From positions 225,071 to 289,070 of the forward strand of contig VXAY01000779.1 in the NCBI GenBank assembly GCA_013399855.1: a DNA stretch of 64,000 nucleotides, written 5' to 3'. A program made the translations under genes and the position numbers. Under the pieces are notes generated by a model that saw only the letters and a program-made list of their open reading frames with translations, searched no databases and was not told where the DNA came from. Positions within the stretch are counted from its first letter, which is position 1; each line of letters starts with the position of its first letter. The stretch is from Oxyruncus cristatus. Its lineage: Eukaryota; Chordata; Aves; Passeriformes; Cotingidae. Below are positions 35,501 to 50,500 of the stretch, piece by piece.

Positions 35501-38500
35501 GTATAACTCTCAAAGCAATTAAAGAAGGACAGTTTATTTTTTATTATTCTTTCTGGTGTTTTCCCAGGAGCCCATGTATGTGGACTTTTTTGGTACCTGC
35601 CATTCCGGTACAGCTAAGCCAACCACCCTTCAGGCAAGCCACCTCTCCTCGTACCGAACCAACATGGTGAGGGGACTGACCTTCTATCCCCCTGATATCC
35701 TGAGTGTGATGCTAAAGGATGGGAAGTTGCAGATGGATGAAAAGGGAGCCCTCATGCTGCCCCCTGAGGTATGAGCTGCCCTCGCTGGAATCTAAGACAT
35801 TCCCAGCTGTTCTCTGCATATGCTGGGTTTCTGTTGCACAGGAGACAGATGTAGAAGGCCTTGCAGGAGCCAGACTGATTTCTTTAGTATCTCTGCTGTT
35901 AATGTTTCCAGCACACGCCAACACTATCTTTTTCAGCTGGATTTTACCCCAGCTCAGCCACTAAGCTGCTTTCTGGATTTCATTCAATCACAGGTTTTTC
36001 TTTGGTTCACGTAGTTTTAGACTGAGGACTGGCTTACAAACAGGAGCCTCCTTGAATCCTAAACTTTGAACTGTTCAGGAAACTGTTACTAAAGTGTATC
36101 TTGCTTTCCCTCTTGCTTGTGAAAGCAATCAGAACTGTAGTATATGGTGTCTCCCACAGGTACACTTCCCCTGCTCACACTTTGCTGTTTCCATCCTGTA
36201 GATCTCTCAAGACAAACCTCCCAAGGAATACTTTGAACCCAACTCCATGACTGAGTATTTCTACGATGGTGTAAGCAGTGACCTCGCCTTGTTTCCCACT
36301 CATGTTAGTGTCAGCCCCAGGGAGTACGATTTTGGTTGCTGCGTACCACCTCACAGGGCAGAACCTCTTCCTCTCTGTGTGACCAACCACACCAAAGGAA
36401 ATATCATTGTTGCCTGGACTCCAAGCCATGGCAGTGCCTTCCTAGTGCACCCTGAAATCTGTGACATCCCACCTCTGAAGTCTTCAGCCTTCCATGTCCT
36501 TTTCAAGCCCACTCAGGTCAACAGTCTCTATGCAGCAGAACTGGAAGGTTTTGCCTTCTACAAGGTTAGTAGAAACCAGAGAGGACGTAGTAAGCAATTG
36601 TTTCCACAATAAAGACTTTTGGGGGAGTTAAAATTCAATTGAAACCCTTAATTTTGAATTTGACAAACTAGCATCTTTATTAACTCCTTTGGCTTCTGCT
36701 TTGATACAGTGGTGAGTTAAAATTTCTCCTTCACCTGTGTCTTGGCAAAGAAGTGAGAGAAGCAAGCCACAGCCCATGCATGTGGACAGGTGCACTTGCT
36801 CTTACCCCCAGTGAACATGAAACAAAGTACACGTCCTTGAAGGAGGAATTACTGTGAATTACTGCACTGTTAGTGTAGATGAGAGCCTACACAAGGATGG
36901 TTATCATGGCCTTAGTAATGGACAGTAAATTGGTTTTTTTGCCTGGCCCTCTGCAAGTAGAGCTGCTGAGGGCACTGTATATCCCTGCAGCCTCTTCTTC
37001 CAAATAGCATGGGATTCATGTCACACAAGTCTGCAGTTACAGGAGTTTTAGCACCTAAAAATATCCTGGTAGGTGAAACTTAACATTTGCAAGTCTCTCA
37101 AACTGCATTAGAGTGTCTATAGGCCCTTCTTCCTAAAGCAACTCTTGTAATATCACAGAATAGCTTGGATATGTCCTTCTGCTTGAAAGTTACTCACTGG
37201 TCTTTTGTTCCTCACTGGGCACTGGTCAGTCCCTCTTCCCTGAACAAGTAAATTCCTTAGCCCCAGGGATGTCTTTGAACAAATAGCTGCTTGCAGTGGT
37301 ACATACACTTGAAGGCACCTTGCCACACTCCCTTCCTGCACACACTCTGTGCTGTCCCTTGCGTATCTGCAGGTGATGAGACACTACACCAATGTTGAGA
37401 ATGATGCCACCATCTGTCCGTCGTGGTGCCTGACTGTGAAGCTGAGAGCACACACATATGAAGCAGAACGGGAGCACTTTATTCCACAGTACATCCTGGA
37501 TGTCCCCAAGGTGTGTAACTGATTGATATTTGGGTATTTGCAGAGACACTTAGTCTGAAGTCTTTACTTTCTCTTCCATTCCACCATCCTGAGATGTGAC
37601 TTAGGTGGTTTCTGATGGTGTGGAGTTTCCTGCTTTGGTACAGAAGTAGGATGCTCATTTTCCCACATTAGCTTCCCAGCCTCCAGCATGTCAGGTTGCA
37701 CTGAGCATCTCATTAGCTCTGAGAGGAAAGCTGTTGGGATCTCCTTCCTTTCTGTTTAAGGGAACATAGGCACTAACAAGGGTGTTTAGTTCCCTCCCGG
37801 GAGCGTCAAGTACTCTGCATGCACTTAGGCAAACACAGAATCCACAGTTATGGAAGAGAAGTGGTTGCAAGGTAGAATGGAAGTTTTCCTCACACTTGCT
37901 GCTGTTTCTGTAGCACAATAAAGTATTGTTCATATGAGATAAAGTGATATCTGATCCTAGGAAGTAAGAATAGTCTTGAGAACCTCTTAGAAAATCTCCT
38001 CAGCTAATCCAGGACATGCAGCCTGATTCTCCATAGATTCAGGGTAGTGCTTGTTGGAACCTGGAATTCAATATTGTGAAAGCTTTTTTTTTAAGCTGGT
38101 TTTCTAAACCCAGTGAAAACAACCCTTCTTTCTTGTCTCCACCAGACTTTTCCTGCTGTGGTTCCTGACACTGATACCTACTGCAGCATGCTGCTGTCAA
38201 ACACGAGCACCTCTTTGATGACTTTCAGTGTGAACCAAACTGCCTGCCCCTCTGTTTTGGTCAAGCCCAGCTCAGGACACATCATTCCAGGAGCCCACCA
38301 GATTTTCTTTCTCTCCACTCACCCAGTCAACACAGTCTCACAGCAGCACATCCTGCCTTTGCAGCTGAACTCTTATCCTGGATACACCAAGGTAGGGAAA
38401 GGGAAGTGGAAGATGGTGAGAAAAGTTTTGTTCCTTTGTAGTCTTCCCTTTTCACAGTGGCTTGCACTGTGATACCTGTTATATCTCCTAATGGTTAGTT

Positions 38501-41500
38501 TGGATTTTTCTCTTTGGAAATAGGAATGAAAGAATATTTTCAACTCTTAATATGGGATCACCATGGTATAACAAAGGTGCTTGTAGCATCAAGCATCCTG
38601 TAGCCCTTGTTCCCTTGCATTTCCATCTGCTGGAATGCATTGCATTATGCTCAGGGCCCTACTTCACAGCACAAGCTAAAGGACTTCCCCTCTCCTTCAG
38701 ATCCTGTTTGTTCTTACTTCTTGAAAGGAGCAACATCTTTGCAAGGTCCCTCCAGACGTAGCTGAAACGTCTAGCTAATGTCTGTTACCTTTTCCCTTAA
38801 TCCCACAGGAGATTTCTCTCCAGAGTTGTGGGGAGTCCCTTCTTTTGCAGTTAGAAGGTGATGGAAATCTATACTTCAAGCCTCTCTGTATAGGGACCTC
38901 CTCTACACGAATGTACACCATAAAAAACTGTACAAGGCTACCCATGGTTTTCACATGGAAGATACAGCAGTCTGACAGTAAGATCTTGTCTGTCAGCCCA
39001 CCTTCTGGGATCCTCCAGCCCCATGAAGCCATGGTAAGTTCAAGGTCTATTAAAGTTGTACTTTGCTCTCTACAAAACAACCACAGCCTGACTCTGACTA
39101 TCTGAATGTGCATTCCCAATGATGAATATTTGACACAGATGGAGGTGATGGATGATTGAAGGGAGGAGTGTCTCCAGGAATTAGGTTAGCTGTAATGGAG
39201 GAAGGGACTGTGCATTGAATGCAACTGTTGAGGTGTTTGCGTTTGTCTCTGGTCTGGAGCTCCTGTGAGCACTCTCTCCTCTTTTGATTGCAGGCTCAGG
39301 CATGGACTTTTACTCCGGAAGAGGAGACCAAGTATCTGCTGCGAGCTATGGTGTTTGTGAGGTGGAAAATCCCAGAGCCTGTGTCTCCCAAAAGTGTCCA
39401 TTATGCCTTACGGGTTGTTGGAGAGGGGGCTCTGGGCACTATCAGGGTGAGAAACTGGGCCCCACTGGGTAGTAGGAGGGGTACTAGGGTGGGATGGGGG
39501 TCTTGGACTTACCCTTTTGGCACAACCTGTACTGGAGGCTATCAATAAGGATTCACAGTAAAATTCCCAGACACTGTTTCAGTGTAGAAATCAGAACTAA
39601 TCCTAGTGGTCTAATAGCAACAACATGTTGTAAATGTCCTGCCATTTCAAATGTGACCTTCCCAAATCCTCTGGAATTGCTCTCAAATACTCTGTTCCAG
39701 ACTGAACTAAGCAAGCTGTTCAGCTCCTTGGGAATCATGGTTCTCTTCTCTCATTCTGTCTGCACTCCTCCATTTGATCTGACATTAGTCTGATTTTTAA
39801 GTGCAGTGGACCTTTTGAAGAGGTATAGCCAGCGCACATCCATCTGGCTTTCCTCCTGTTATCTGCAAATCAGTGCAGCCACCTTCATTTTCAGTCAGGC
39901 TTCTTAAGCAACCATAGGTAAATAAAATAGTACTTTGTAAGTCCTTGCCCCATGTCAACCATGTTGGACAGAGGGGTGATGATATGTTAGAGGTACCTAG
40001 TCACTATGAATTGTATGTGAGTGCACAACTAGCCAAAAGAGAGGGGGACTCAATGCAGTCACAAAAGGGCAAGCAAACATCTCTCAGCCCTTGACCCAGT
40101 CTACTCACAGCCCTAAATATACTACATCCTACCAAGTAAGCAACCTAACTAACAGTAGGAGAAAGCATTTACAGAAAGGATTGAGCCTCTTGCAGGCCTG
40201 TTACAATGCCTTAACTGCTCTCCAACTACCTGAAAGGAGGTTGTAGCGAGGTGGGTGTTGGTTTCTTCTCCCAACTAATAAGCAATAAGGTAAGAGCAAG
40301 TGGCCTCAAAGTGCACCTGAAGAAGTTTAGATTGGATATTGGGAAAAATTTATTCCCAGAAAGGGCTGTCAGTCATTGGAATGGGCTGCCAGGGAAGTGG
40401 TTAAGTCACCATTCCTGGAGGTATTTAAAAGATGTGTAGATGTGGCACCTGGAGACGTGGTTTAGTGATGGACTTGGCAGTGTGAGGTCAATGGTTGGAT
40501 CTGATGATCTTAGAGACCTTTCCCAACCTTAATGATTCTATGATTCTATCTCTCAGGGCATGCCAGGTCCTACACAAAGCAGGGAACCCTTTGCACTGCA
40601 CTGCATGTGGGCAGCGGGGAGATAAGTGGTGGCTATACTTAACTGCTGTGCTTGACGTGTAACAGTGATATTAGCATGGTGGGTTTGTATTCCAGGCACA
40701 AAAGAGGTACCTGGACCTTGGAAATGTTCTGGTTGGTGATCTGCAAAGCTGCACCGTTGTACTGCTAAATGATGGGATCTGTTCTCTGAATTACATCCTC
40801 AGTGTGGAACAACTCATCACTGGGCCCTGTGACCCTGAGGAGGTCTGCAGTGATCCACTAGGTACTGTAAAGGAATTAGCATGGGATGGGGCTTTAGCTT
40901 TTCCCTCTTTTCTCCAAAATACATCTAGCATGAACTCGGAGATTAGTCTGCTTGCTGGCTAGCTTGCATTGATTATCTGAAATCTTCAGGTGTCTGCTCC
41001 TTTGTGTAAGAGGTGACTCTTCTATCTTCTATTCTATTGCTGGAATAAGCATAACCCAGAGCCTGACAACTGAAGTTAGACCAATCTAGACCTTGAAATA
41101 AGATGCAATTTTTCAGCAGAGAAGGAAGTTAAATAAAGGAACTGCCCAAAAAAATGTTGGAGTACAACCCTTAGCTGTCTTTTTAGAGGACCTCCTGTGG
41201 AGCAGTTCCCTGTTCTTTGCTGGCCAAAGGCAGGCTGGGTACTCCCAATGAATTGCCTGCAGTTGTAGCCTGGGAATCCCAACTTCAACATCTGAAGCTG
41301 ATCCTAACAATTAGAAAAGGAGTGGCAGTGGTGTGAGTGCAGGTAGGCTTAGGGATCTGTGCGCTGAACACATGTGGTGTAAGAGAGACCAGTGATGCCA
41401 CAAGCTTATACCATCTCTTGTCTCCTACAGCTCTAGAGTTGGACCACTCCAGAGGGACAATCCCTGCAAGATCAAAAACTTTTGTTGGAATAACAGTAAG

Positions 41501-44500
41501 GCCAGCCCGTCGGCTGCATTACACCTGGTCAATCAAATATGGTCTTTGCACCCCCACAGGTGAGATTGATGTTTTGGGATGTTCTGAGGCAGGGAACAGC
41601 ATTTGTAAAGGAAGAGACTAGCTAGAGAAAGAGTTTTCAGCTTGGAAAGTGCAAAATAGCAATGTCACAGGAATGGAGAAGACAAGATATAAACAACTGT
41701 TTATAATTTTTCAGTGTGAAAACAAGGCACACTTCATAAAATGACTAGGCTGTAGGCTTAAACAAAAAATTTTTTTCACATAGTGCAGAATTAAATTGTG
41801 TAAATACACAGTTGAAAAGGATCAGATTCATAGTCTTTTGGTGATCTCTAAATGCACAGCAAGGTACAACTAGAAGTCAGTGGTCTAGAGGTTTTGAGAA
41901 GCTGCCAAAGTAAAGACTATGTACAAGTCCCTGTCTTTCTTTCTTTCTCTGGTCTTGGTAGGGTCTCTTTGCCCTCTACTGCAGACAAAAAGACCCAGGT
42001 AGCTTCCCCTTAATGGTGCATGACTACTTTTTGGTGTTTCTTTCTCTCCCAAGCTACAGATCATGCAAGCACGAAAGAGGAGCAGCAGCCCCTCTGCTGC
42101 ATTGTAGCAACAGGCATCTACCCAACTTTGTGCATCACAGATGCCTGTTCAGCAGGAAGTGCCAACAATATCAGCAAGTTGCACCTCTGGAAGCTCTTCT
42201 CCTTGGACACACTGAATGAATACTTGGAGCGAGACCCGACTCCTGGCGAACTCACCTACAGAGTTCCCACACGGCACAGGTGAGATGAGGAAATGGCTTA
42301 GAGGATCTTTGGGTCTCTTGCATGAGCCAGACAGAGATGCTGTGGCCGTTGGTATGTGTTGCAGCTCATCCTAGCTGCTACAGGCATTTGCTCACCTCCA
42401 CTTGTCTGCTTACTCACCCTTAAAAGAAGCCACCAAAACAAAGAATTTTAATTGCAATGGACTCTAAAAGTCTCTGGTCTAAACGAAGGGGCCCTAAAGG
42501 GACATATAGGTCAGGTTGCCCAGGGCCTTGTTCAGTACAATGATGAACATCTCTGAGGGCGAAGAAACCACAGTTAGTCTGAGCTCCTGTTTAGCCACTT
42601 CCATGGTAAAAAGTTTTTTCTGGTATCTGATTGGATTATCTTGTGCAGTTGCTGTCCCTGAGCCCTTGCTTCATAAGGCCGAACAAACCCGGGTCTCTTA
42701 GTTGCTCGTTGTAAGTAATCATGGAATAGTTTGGGTTGGAAGGGGCCCTAAAGATCATCTAGTTCCAGCCCCCCTGCCATGGACAGGGATACCTTCCCCT
42801 AGACCAAGTTGCTCAGAGCCCCATTCAGCCTACCTGATGTGCTCCAGCTCTCAGCCATCTTGGTGGCCCTCCAGTGGACCTGCTCCAGTATGTCAGTGAC
42901 TTCATTGTACTGGGGAGCTGAAGAGAGACTTGAGCTAAGCAGGACTCTCTCATGCAACTCAATCTCATTAGACATATATGAAAGATGGGTTTTTTTAGAA
43001 AGTCAGAAGGCCTGCCTTATGCCCAGCATCTCTTCTCCCAAAAGGGCCAAGAGCGTAAGGTCAGAAAAGAATTATAAGGAGAAGAGCCAGTGTAGATTCA
43101 CCCTCCCCTGTCATGCCCTGCTGACCCTTCGTCCTGTTTCAATTTAATCTCTTCTTTCTCTGTTGCGACCAGCACATGCTTGATCCCTCCAGTGTATACC
43201 CCTCTCCTGCTGGATTTCAACTTTGGGTCAGCCCCTGTAGGGTCAGAGCCTGCCCTTGTGATGCTTCTGCTGGAGAACAAGGGTGTGGTGCCCGTGGACT
43301 GGTAAGCTCGCTGGAGCTCAGCCTGCTTTTTGGGGTCTGTTTGGGTGTCTGGAAGTGCTCACAGGGCTGTGAGATGTTTGCAAATTAATAGGGTGGGGTT
43401 TGTGGGTGCAGCCTGTGTTATGGAGCTGCAACTGAGATCTGTTTGGTGGGTCTGGGTGGGGAAGCGAGCAGAGAGCTGCAGAGACCTGGTGAAATGTGGT
43501 GTGTCCCCCAGCGAAGCCCGGCTGGACTGGATGTGCTGACCATGGGCCTGGGGAAGTTTCACGTCCTTGTTGCTGATGAGCTGGTTGGTTCCCTAGGGCC
43601 TTCTTGTTTCCTTCTGATCAGAAGATGGACATGGAGCTTTGGGCAGAGGATGTTGAGTTTACCCCTCAGGAGCTGCACCAGATGAGAGTTCAGGATAACC
43701 AGCTCTTCAGTGTTTCCCCGAAGTCAGGAACACTTCTTCCAGGACAGGAGAAATCTGTCCAGCTCTCACACAGGTGACGATGACAACTACCTCTGCTTCA
43801 GAGCCTTGTGCTGTGTGCCAGAACAGCGCATGCCATCAGTCCCCTGTGTTTCCATGCCAGATCCTTTCCCTTCACGTGTGTCTTACTCAGCAGAGAATGG
43901 GCAAGTAAAAAGTTCCTGAGCATGTCCAGTTTCCGTACTCCATGGAGTTTGTCTTCCCCAGGGGAATGTTTTAATGTCCTTTAACACTGCAGTGTAAAAG
44001 GTAGTTAGTGTGACATGCTGGGGACACTTGTCTGCTTTGATGTGACAATTGAGGAGATGAACAAGATGCTGCACTGCCTGTGATTTTGATTATGCAGTTA
44101 TAGTCATATTTTTGTCCTCAGCTAGAGCTGCTAGCCCTTGTGTGCCTGTAGAGGGTATGAAGGAAAGTGAACACCTCCCCTTTTACAGCAGACCATATTT
44201 GAGAAGTACTGGCATTTTGTTGGCCTAGAAACTTTTCCTAAATAGGTGTATGACTCAAATCAACAGTGTATCACTCATTCCCGCCCAAACACAAATGTTC
44301 TCCCCCCACCACCTCCCATCCCTGCCTCCACCGGTGATCTTATGCAACAGTGACTCTTTAGCTGGGAAATGAATTGTCTCTAATGTTCCGTGTGACCCTG
44401 ATTCTATCACCCTGGGCACAAGGTTGGTTTCTAATGTTTACGTCTCTCTCCTCTTTCACTGCTAGACATGATTTCATTGGCACTGATCGCCTCCCTGTCC

Positions 44501-47500
44501 TGCTGAAGGTTTCCTATGGCCATGAGATTCTGGTAAGATAGCAGGTGTCACTTCCTTCCATTTGCAGAACAACAAGAGGTAGGAACTGATTTAAGAGGTG
44601 TTTTCCCCAGAAGCTGCATAGTGTACAGGGACTGTGGCCTTCCCCTGGAATTTGCACTAGCCAGGCAGTACAGAGGGCCAAGCAGAGACATAAAACCAAC
44701 ATTCTGACAAACTAGTGGTTCCAGCACAGTGTAATGTGGGCAATGCACTGACAAAATGGCCCTTGGATGTCGCATCTGCTAGTTTTGTCAGCAAGAGGAC
44801 TATTATTTATTCTTAACCTTTGTACTTTATTAGTGGTGTTAGTGCAGAATTGCTTCTTCCTTTAAGGCAAATCCAAGTCCAAAACAGCCTCCCCAGGTTT
44901 TGCAGTCTCTGCATGTTTTCCACTCCAGTGTAACTCATGGCCACGATTTCTGTGTGTTCTTCCCCTCATTTCATCTGCTTCACCGTAAGTTTTTCCATCC
45001 AGTCTTCCTGGAGTTCAGATGTGCAGCCCATCCTACTTCTCTTATATGCAGCTTTCCTGAATCTCTCTATCTCATCAACTCTTCTAAGCTCTTCAAACCC
45101 CCCTGGAATGTGGTTTTCTCCAAAAATACCACCTGCATTGACTGCAGTTTGGGGAAGCACAGGGTGGCAGAGCATCCTCCAGCTCTGGAGGTACAGAAGC
45201 AGCTACTTCCCCAGGCCCAGAAGGGGTTCTCTGGGTTCCTGGTTGGCTGCAGCTTTTGTCCACCCACTAATTTCTCCTGCCAATGATAGAGGAGATTCTT
45301 ACTCATTCTTCCTGCTTAGTTGCTTCCTAAAGCATCCCAGAGCTGATTTATGGTGTGTTTTTCCTGAGCATTTCCTCGGGCTTGGAACTAATTTCTCTCT
45401 CTCCCCCTCTCTCAAACTGTCAGTTAGAGTCAAAGTCACCTTGTGCTCTGCCGGGCACAGCTCATGCCATGCTGAGCCTTCCTGTCTGTCTCTGAAGTTT
45501 CCTATGAAACCATTGTGTTCACACATCTCATTTATTTTTCTTTTCTTTCAGGACTGTTGTCAGCTGAAAATCCAACCCTTTGACCAAGCTGTTCAAACAG
45601 TGGCTTAACTGTGCCTTCCCTCAAAGCCCTTGGACAGGCTCCCTGTGCTCTGCCTGCCTGGCACAATACTGAGAGTGACTGTGAGCATTTCACCAGCTGG
45701 CCAGTGAGGGAATAGGCTTTGGAGCAACAGAAGTCTATAGGGAATGCATCCTCTCTTGCCATATAGCCAGTGGCTTTGATGGCTACCAGAGGCCACCACT
45801 CTGCCTCATTCTGTCACTGCAGAAGGGGCTGAAAAAGCATAGGAGGCCCTGAGGATGAAAAGATTCCTAGGTGCATTTGAGCTTTGACAATAGAGCTGCA
45901 GAGGCCAGTCCAGAGACATGGAGCAGTGCAGGTAGTTGCAACCTGCAGTGATGCAGTGCCAGTACTGAACTACTGATATCAGAAAGTAGGAGTGGAAGAG
46001 ACTCCTCCCTCTGCAGAGAGGGCAGCTGAGGGGCTGAGCACAGTGTGCCTTCTTTCATTTCACTCATGGCATGAAGTACACAGAGCTGGCAGCCCCCATG
46101 GCAGAGACTGTCCTAAGGGTCCTCACATGCCAGGGTGAGCAAATCCTCACCTAGAAATCTGATGAAATGTGTAGAACATAGGCTAACCTTTAGGGAAGCA
46201 AATGCTGTAATGTCACCCCAGAAGCTAAGTTTTGGGAAATTTCAGAAAGCAACAATAAGCAGAGGACGAGACCATTGGGCTGAGGTATTGCTTGGTTATT
46301 CTGTCATATTCCAAATTGCTTGGCTTTGGAGCAGTGTTGTTAGCCAGCTGCAAGCCAATGCCTGTTTTTGGGGAGGGATCTAAATTCACTTCTGAGATTA
46401 CTCATGTGGATAGATTTTGATCTCCCACTCTGTTTCTGCAACAGAGCCTGTCTACTGCATTTTCACAAGAAGCTCCCTCTTCATTACTCCTTCCCATTCA
46501 GTGGCCTGCTTTCAGTCCTGTGATGACTGGATTTATAGGTGCTCTGAAGAACCCAAACTGATTTTCCATTGGCATTTTCTTCTGGCTACAGGAGGAGACT
46601 TCTGTGGGACTTGTATGTTACCCAATTCCTTGTGCAGTAGGGTAACACGGCCTCCCACCACCTAATGCTCTCACAGGTTGTCCTTTGCCCCATTGCCTGT
46701 AAGAGTGCAGCTGTGACCTTGTTCTCAGAGCTCCGGGTTAGTTTGGCCAGGCAGAATCTGCAGCTCTTAGCAGTTTTAGTAGGAAAAGCCCAGCCAGCTG
46801 CAGATGTTGCAGGATGAGATAGGCTGGTTTGCAGAACTGCCTGGAGAGAAGGGGTGGAGAAGGAGAATCCCTGAGCACATAAGTTTCATAAACTGGAAGT
46901 GTTTGCACTTCACTTCTTAGCTGTTAATTAGGTATTGTGAGATGCTATCACCCGCAGCACATTTTCCAGGTACCTCTCCTCCCTGGGGAGTTTGGCATCC
47001 CTCTTTTGCTCTAAGTCTTCACTGTGGGATGAAGCCTATGCACTCTGGAAGGAGAATTGATTGCAGCAGGTCTTCACATTTCTCCATTTGTCTCCCTTTA
47101 ACTGATAGTCCTCTAAATGTCTTGAATGGAAGCTAATGACAGTTTTTCCTGGGCATTTGTGGTCTGTTGGAATCCAAGGTGTTTTTTGACTGAAGGAATA
47201 TAAAAGTGTGTTTCACTCACAAAGTTCACAAAGTTTCCTGTCCCTTTTACTCTCGAAGTTTGAAAGTGTGAGCTTTTGTCCTGCTCCAGTTTTTAGTTCA
47301 TCTGGCGTATTGTGGCCCTCAGGAGGCTGAATGCTCATGTAGTGCTTTGAAAAGACCCCATGAAGGACCTTGTTAGCATGGTATTTCTAGTCCTCTCTCC
47401 TTCATCACTTTGCTTTTGGAACTGAACCAGAATGGGTTGCTGTGAAGGAATTGTCATTCTCTGCTCCTTTTTGAGTAGCTGATACAGTATCTCCTTCAGG

Positions 47501-50500
47501 TGTCTGTCTAAGGCATCCACCTGCCATTGCAAACATCCTGTTTTCTGCACATGCACTTGAAAAATAGCTGTGCTTCAGGTTTAACTTACAGTGAATTGCA
47601 GCAACTCAGCTCCCATTGGTCCATGCAGAGACAGTACTAACTGTGATTGTTTTGCAGCCTCTACCCCAAGGCAGACAGCTCAAAGGGGCTTTGGGGTAAT
47701 CCTGCAGGAAATCGTGCATCATGACTCATCTTCAGCCTGATTGCCATTTTTTCAAAATGCAGGATCCTGAGTGAATGTAGAATCTCTTCTATGAAATAGC
47801 TCTCTGTAAATCTCTCCATATTGCTTGGAGTGCCTGGTGGCTGCTTTGCTGACAAAATACTGTTGGTCACTACATGAGCACATAAAGTTCGTCTGGGATC
47901 TTCTTGCAGCTTTCAGGCTGTTAAACACATTCATGGAACAGATGTCCTCTGGAGTGAGGACATCCAGATGGACCTTTCCAAGAAGAGGCCATTACTTACC
48001 TAAAATAATGTCTTTCAAAAGGGTTTTGCTGTCACAGCTGCACACTCTCTGTACTGTACAGCCTAGACACTTTAATTCATAGAGAATTTCCACCATACAC
48101 TTGCACAGAGAACCACTGATGCTGGTATCTGACAGAGCAGAGACAAAAGAATGTTCTTTCTGAAACAAGAGGGGAACCTTTTGTTTCAGTTGAGTAGGTT
48201 CTCCATCTCCTTGATTTTTCTTCTTAGGACCCGCTATCCTGATATTACCAATTTAAGTGTCTAACTGTGTTGCCTTCAGCTTGCTGAGTACTTCGGAATC
48301 CTTGCGTTAGTGATGGGTGCAAGGCCTCGCGAGAAAGTGACTGCATTTCTTTCCACTGTAGCTGACGTTCATTGGCGTGACAGTGGAACATGACCAGCGG
48401 TACGTTCATTTTGCATCCACTAAGCACCTTTTCACACCCATTGCCGTTGGAGGCTCCCGCCCCCCCACACAGGTGAGAATCTTGGAGCCAAACCCAGCAG
48501 CAAGCGTAGGGAAGGAGCTAGTGCTACTGTGTCCCAAGGACAGGCAGTGCCTGAGGCAATTCTAAGGAAATGGAATGGCCTCCAGAGGAAAGCATTACAG
48601 CAGAACTTTGAGACTAGTCCTAGGCAGAGTCTCGAAATGGTAACAGGGAAAGTACTTCTCGCCATCTCCAGTTTGACAAGATTTGGCGTTCACTCCAGTC
48701 AGAATGCTTATGGGGCATGTTGGGCTGTTCCCTTATTCTCTTGCATTGTCTCTGAGTGAAAACTTGCCTACCTGCTCCAGGTACTCTGGAAATAAATTCT
48801 AATTAGTTTTTTGGTAAATTAATTAAACTTCCTTAAACACTTATTCAGCAAAAAGGTAGCTTTGATTCTGTTCTGCCTAATTTACTTGGGAAATTAATAT
48901 GTCTGAATTGAATTGAGATCACTTTAATATGAGTGGTTTTTCATTTTAAGTAATCTGCTTTACAGTGATTCCTTTAGCTAATTTGTATTAATTTTCCCCT
49001 AATGTGAATTTACAAGGCACCATTTGGAGAGACACGTTGGTTATCAATGTACATGTGTGGTGATAAAGTTTCAGCACAGTCTCCTATCAGAGCCTTAGTG
49101 ATAAATCTTGACACTATCAGGTCTCCTCATTCTTAGGAGACAAGCTGACTAATTATTAATGGTTATCTGAGTCCTCTGGGGAAGGGTTAACTGGTTTAAC
49201 TCATATGTGGTATAATAAGGACAGCCCTTTCTGACTCACTTCAGATTTATAAACTCTACAATGGTGGCTCCATGCCTGTGATGTTTGAGGTTCAGCTGGA
49301 TAACCTTATGAAGATACAGGAGGAGAATTTTCAGCATCCTGTGTTTGTCTGCCTAACTCCTAGAGGAGAAATCCCCCCTGGCAAAACAGGCCACATTGAG
49401 TGGATCTTCTCTCCACTGGAAGCTAAAACGTACTTGGTAAGATCCTCCTCATGACTACCAGAAACACTTTCTTACTGTTGACGAAAAAATTCTTTGGGTT
49501 TCCTAATGGTGGTTGATCCATGTCATGCTACAGCTGAACTGAGCTCCAGACTTCCAAGACACAGTCTTGAGAGCAAGCTAGTGGCTGGTCTGATCAAAAA
49601 ATGGAGCAGATAAATCATTATATCATATGTATCTTCTTCCCAAGAACGGATTTCTTCCACAACCAGAGTCATCCCAGTCTATATTTTTCAAGGATCAAAC
49701 AGTAACTTGGAATATCAACAGTATCTGTTCAGATTTGTGGTTCATTGTTGGCCTCCAAAAACTCCCACCAAAGTCTGAAGTCAGTGTCTTTTATCATTGC
49801 AGCACATGCTGCTGCAGACCTCTGGAAACAGCCTTCCCAAAGGCCTCTGTCCTGGGCTGCAGCAAGCAGGTGGGGCCAGAGGTGGAGCACTACTTATTGC
49901 CTCACTCTGTGGTGGATGCATGGAAAACTAAATAAATTTAGTTTTAAAACTCCAACTTTTGCCCCAAGAAGGAGTCTCTGCCCATCTCATGCTGCAACTG
50001 GCTAAGTGACTACTTTAACAGCTTTCCTGGGCTAGCAGAAAAGGTCAAGGCCTGAAAAAGAGACTTGATTTCTCTTCTTCCATGCATGTGTTTTAGACCA
50101 ATCCATTAGCAAGTATGCTAGTGTATTGAATATCTCTACCAAAAATTACTCTGGACTTAAAATTCTTATCTTGTCCAAGGCAGGTTGATGTTCCCATCCA
50201 CATCCTGGGGGGTGAGTCAGCCCTGATCACTTTCCAGGGAGTAGGCTACAATCCAAATGCTGTAGGAGAGGCTACCACATCCAGCAAAGCTTTGTCTCCT
50301 TCAGTCTTTCCAGGTTCTAACAAGCTAATTGTGCCTGGACAGGTAAGTCCAAATGTGTGATATGAACGATATGATCAGTCCAGAAATGTGTGAGAGATTG
50401 AAATATGCAAGTGGTTCAATCTAGCAGTAGCCTATGTTGCAGGAGAGTTCATTTGCCATGAGACTGAGCAAGACATTTCCCTTCCAGCAGGTCATCTAGA

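Larger units (their letters stand above)
44533..48361 (+). other. CFAP65 intron 21 (3.8 kb) with antisense coding-like pieces
   Basis: Longest intron of the gene. No interspersed repeat was recognised. The minus strand has open segments with coding-like composition at 45175-44966, 47556-47335, 47948-47752 and 48238-48000, described separately. The rest is featureless. Confidence 0.7.

Noticed and set aside
49627..49935. 102-codon + frame in CFAP65 intron 23
   Set aside because: Not conserved with CFAP65, wrong phase for the flanking exons, and no family recognised.
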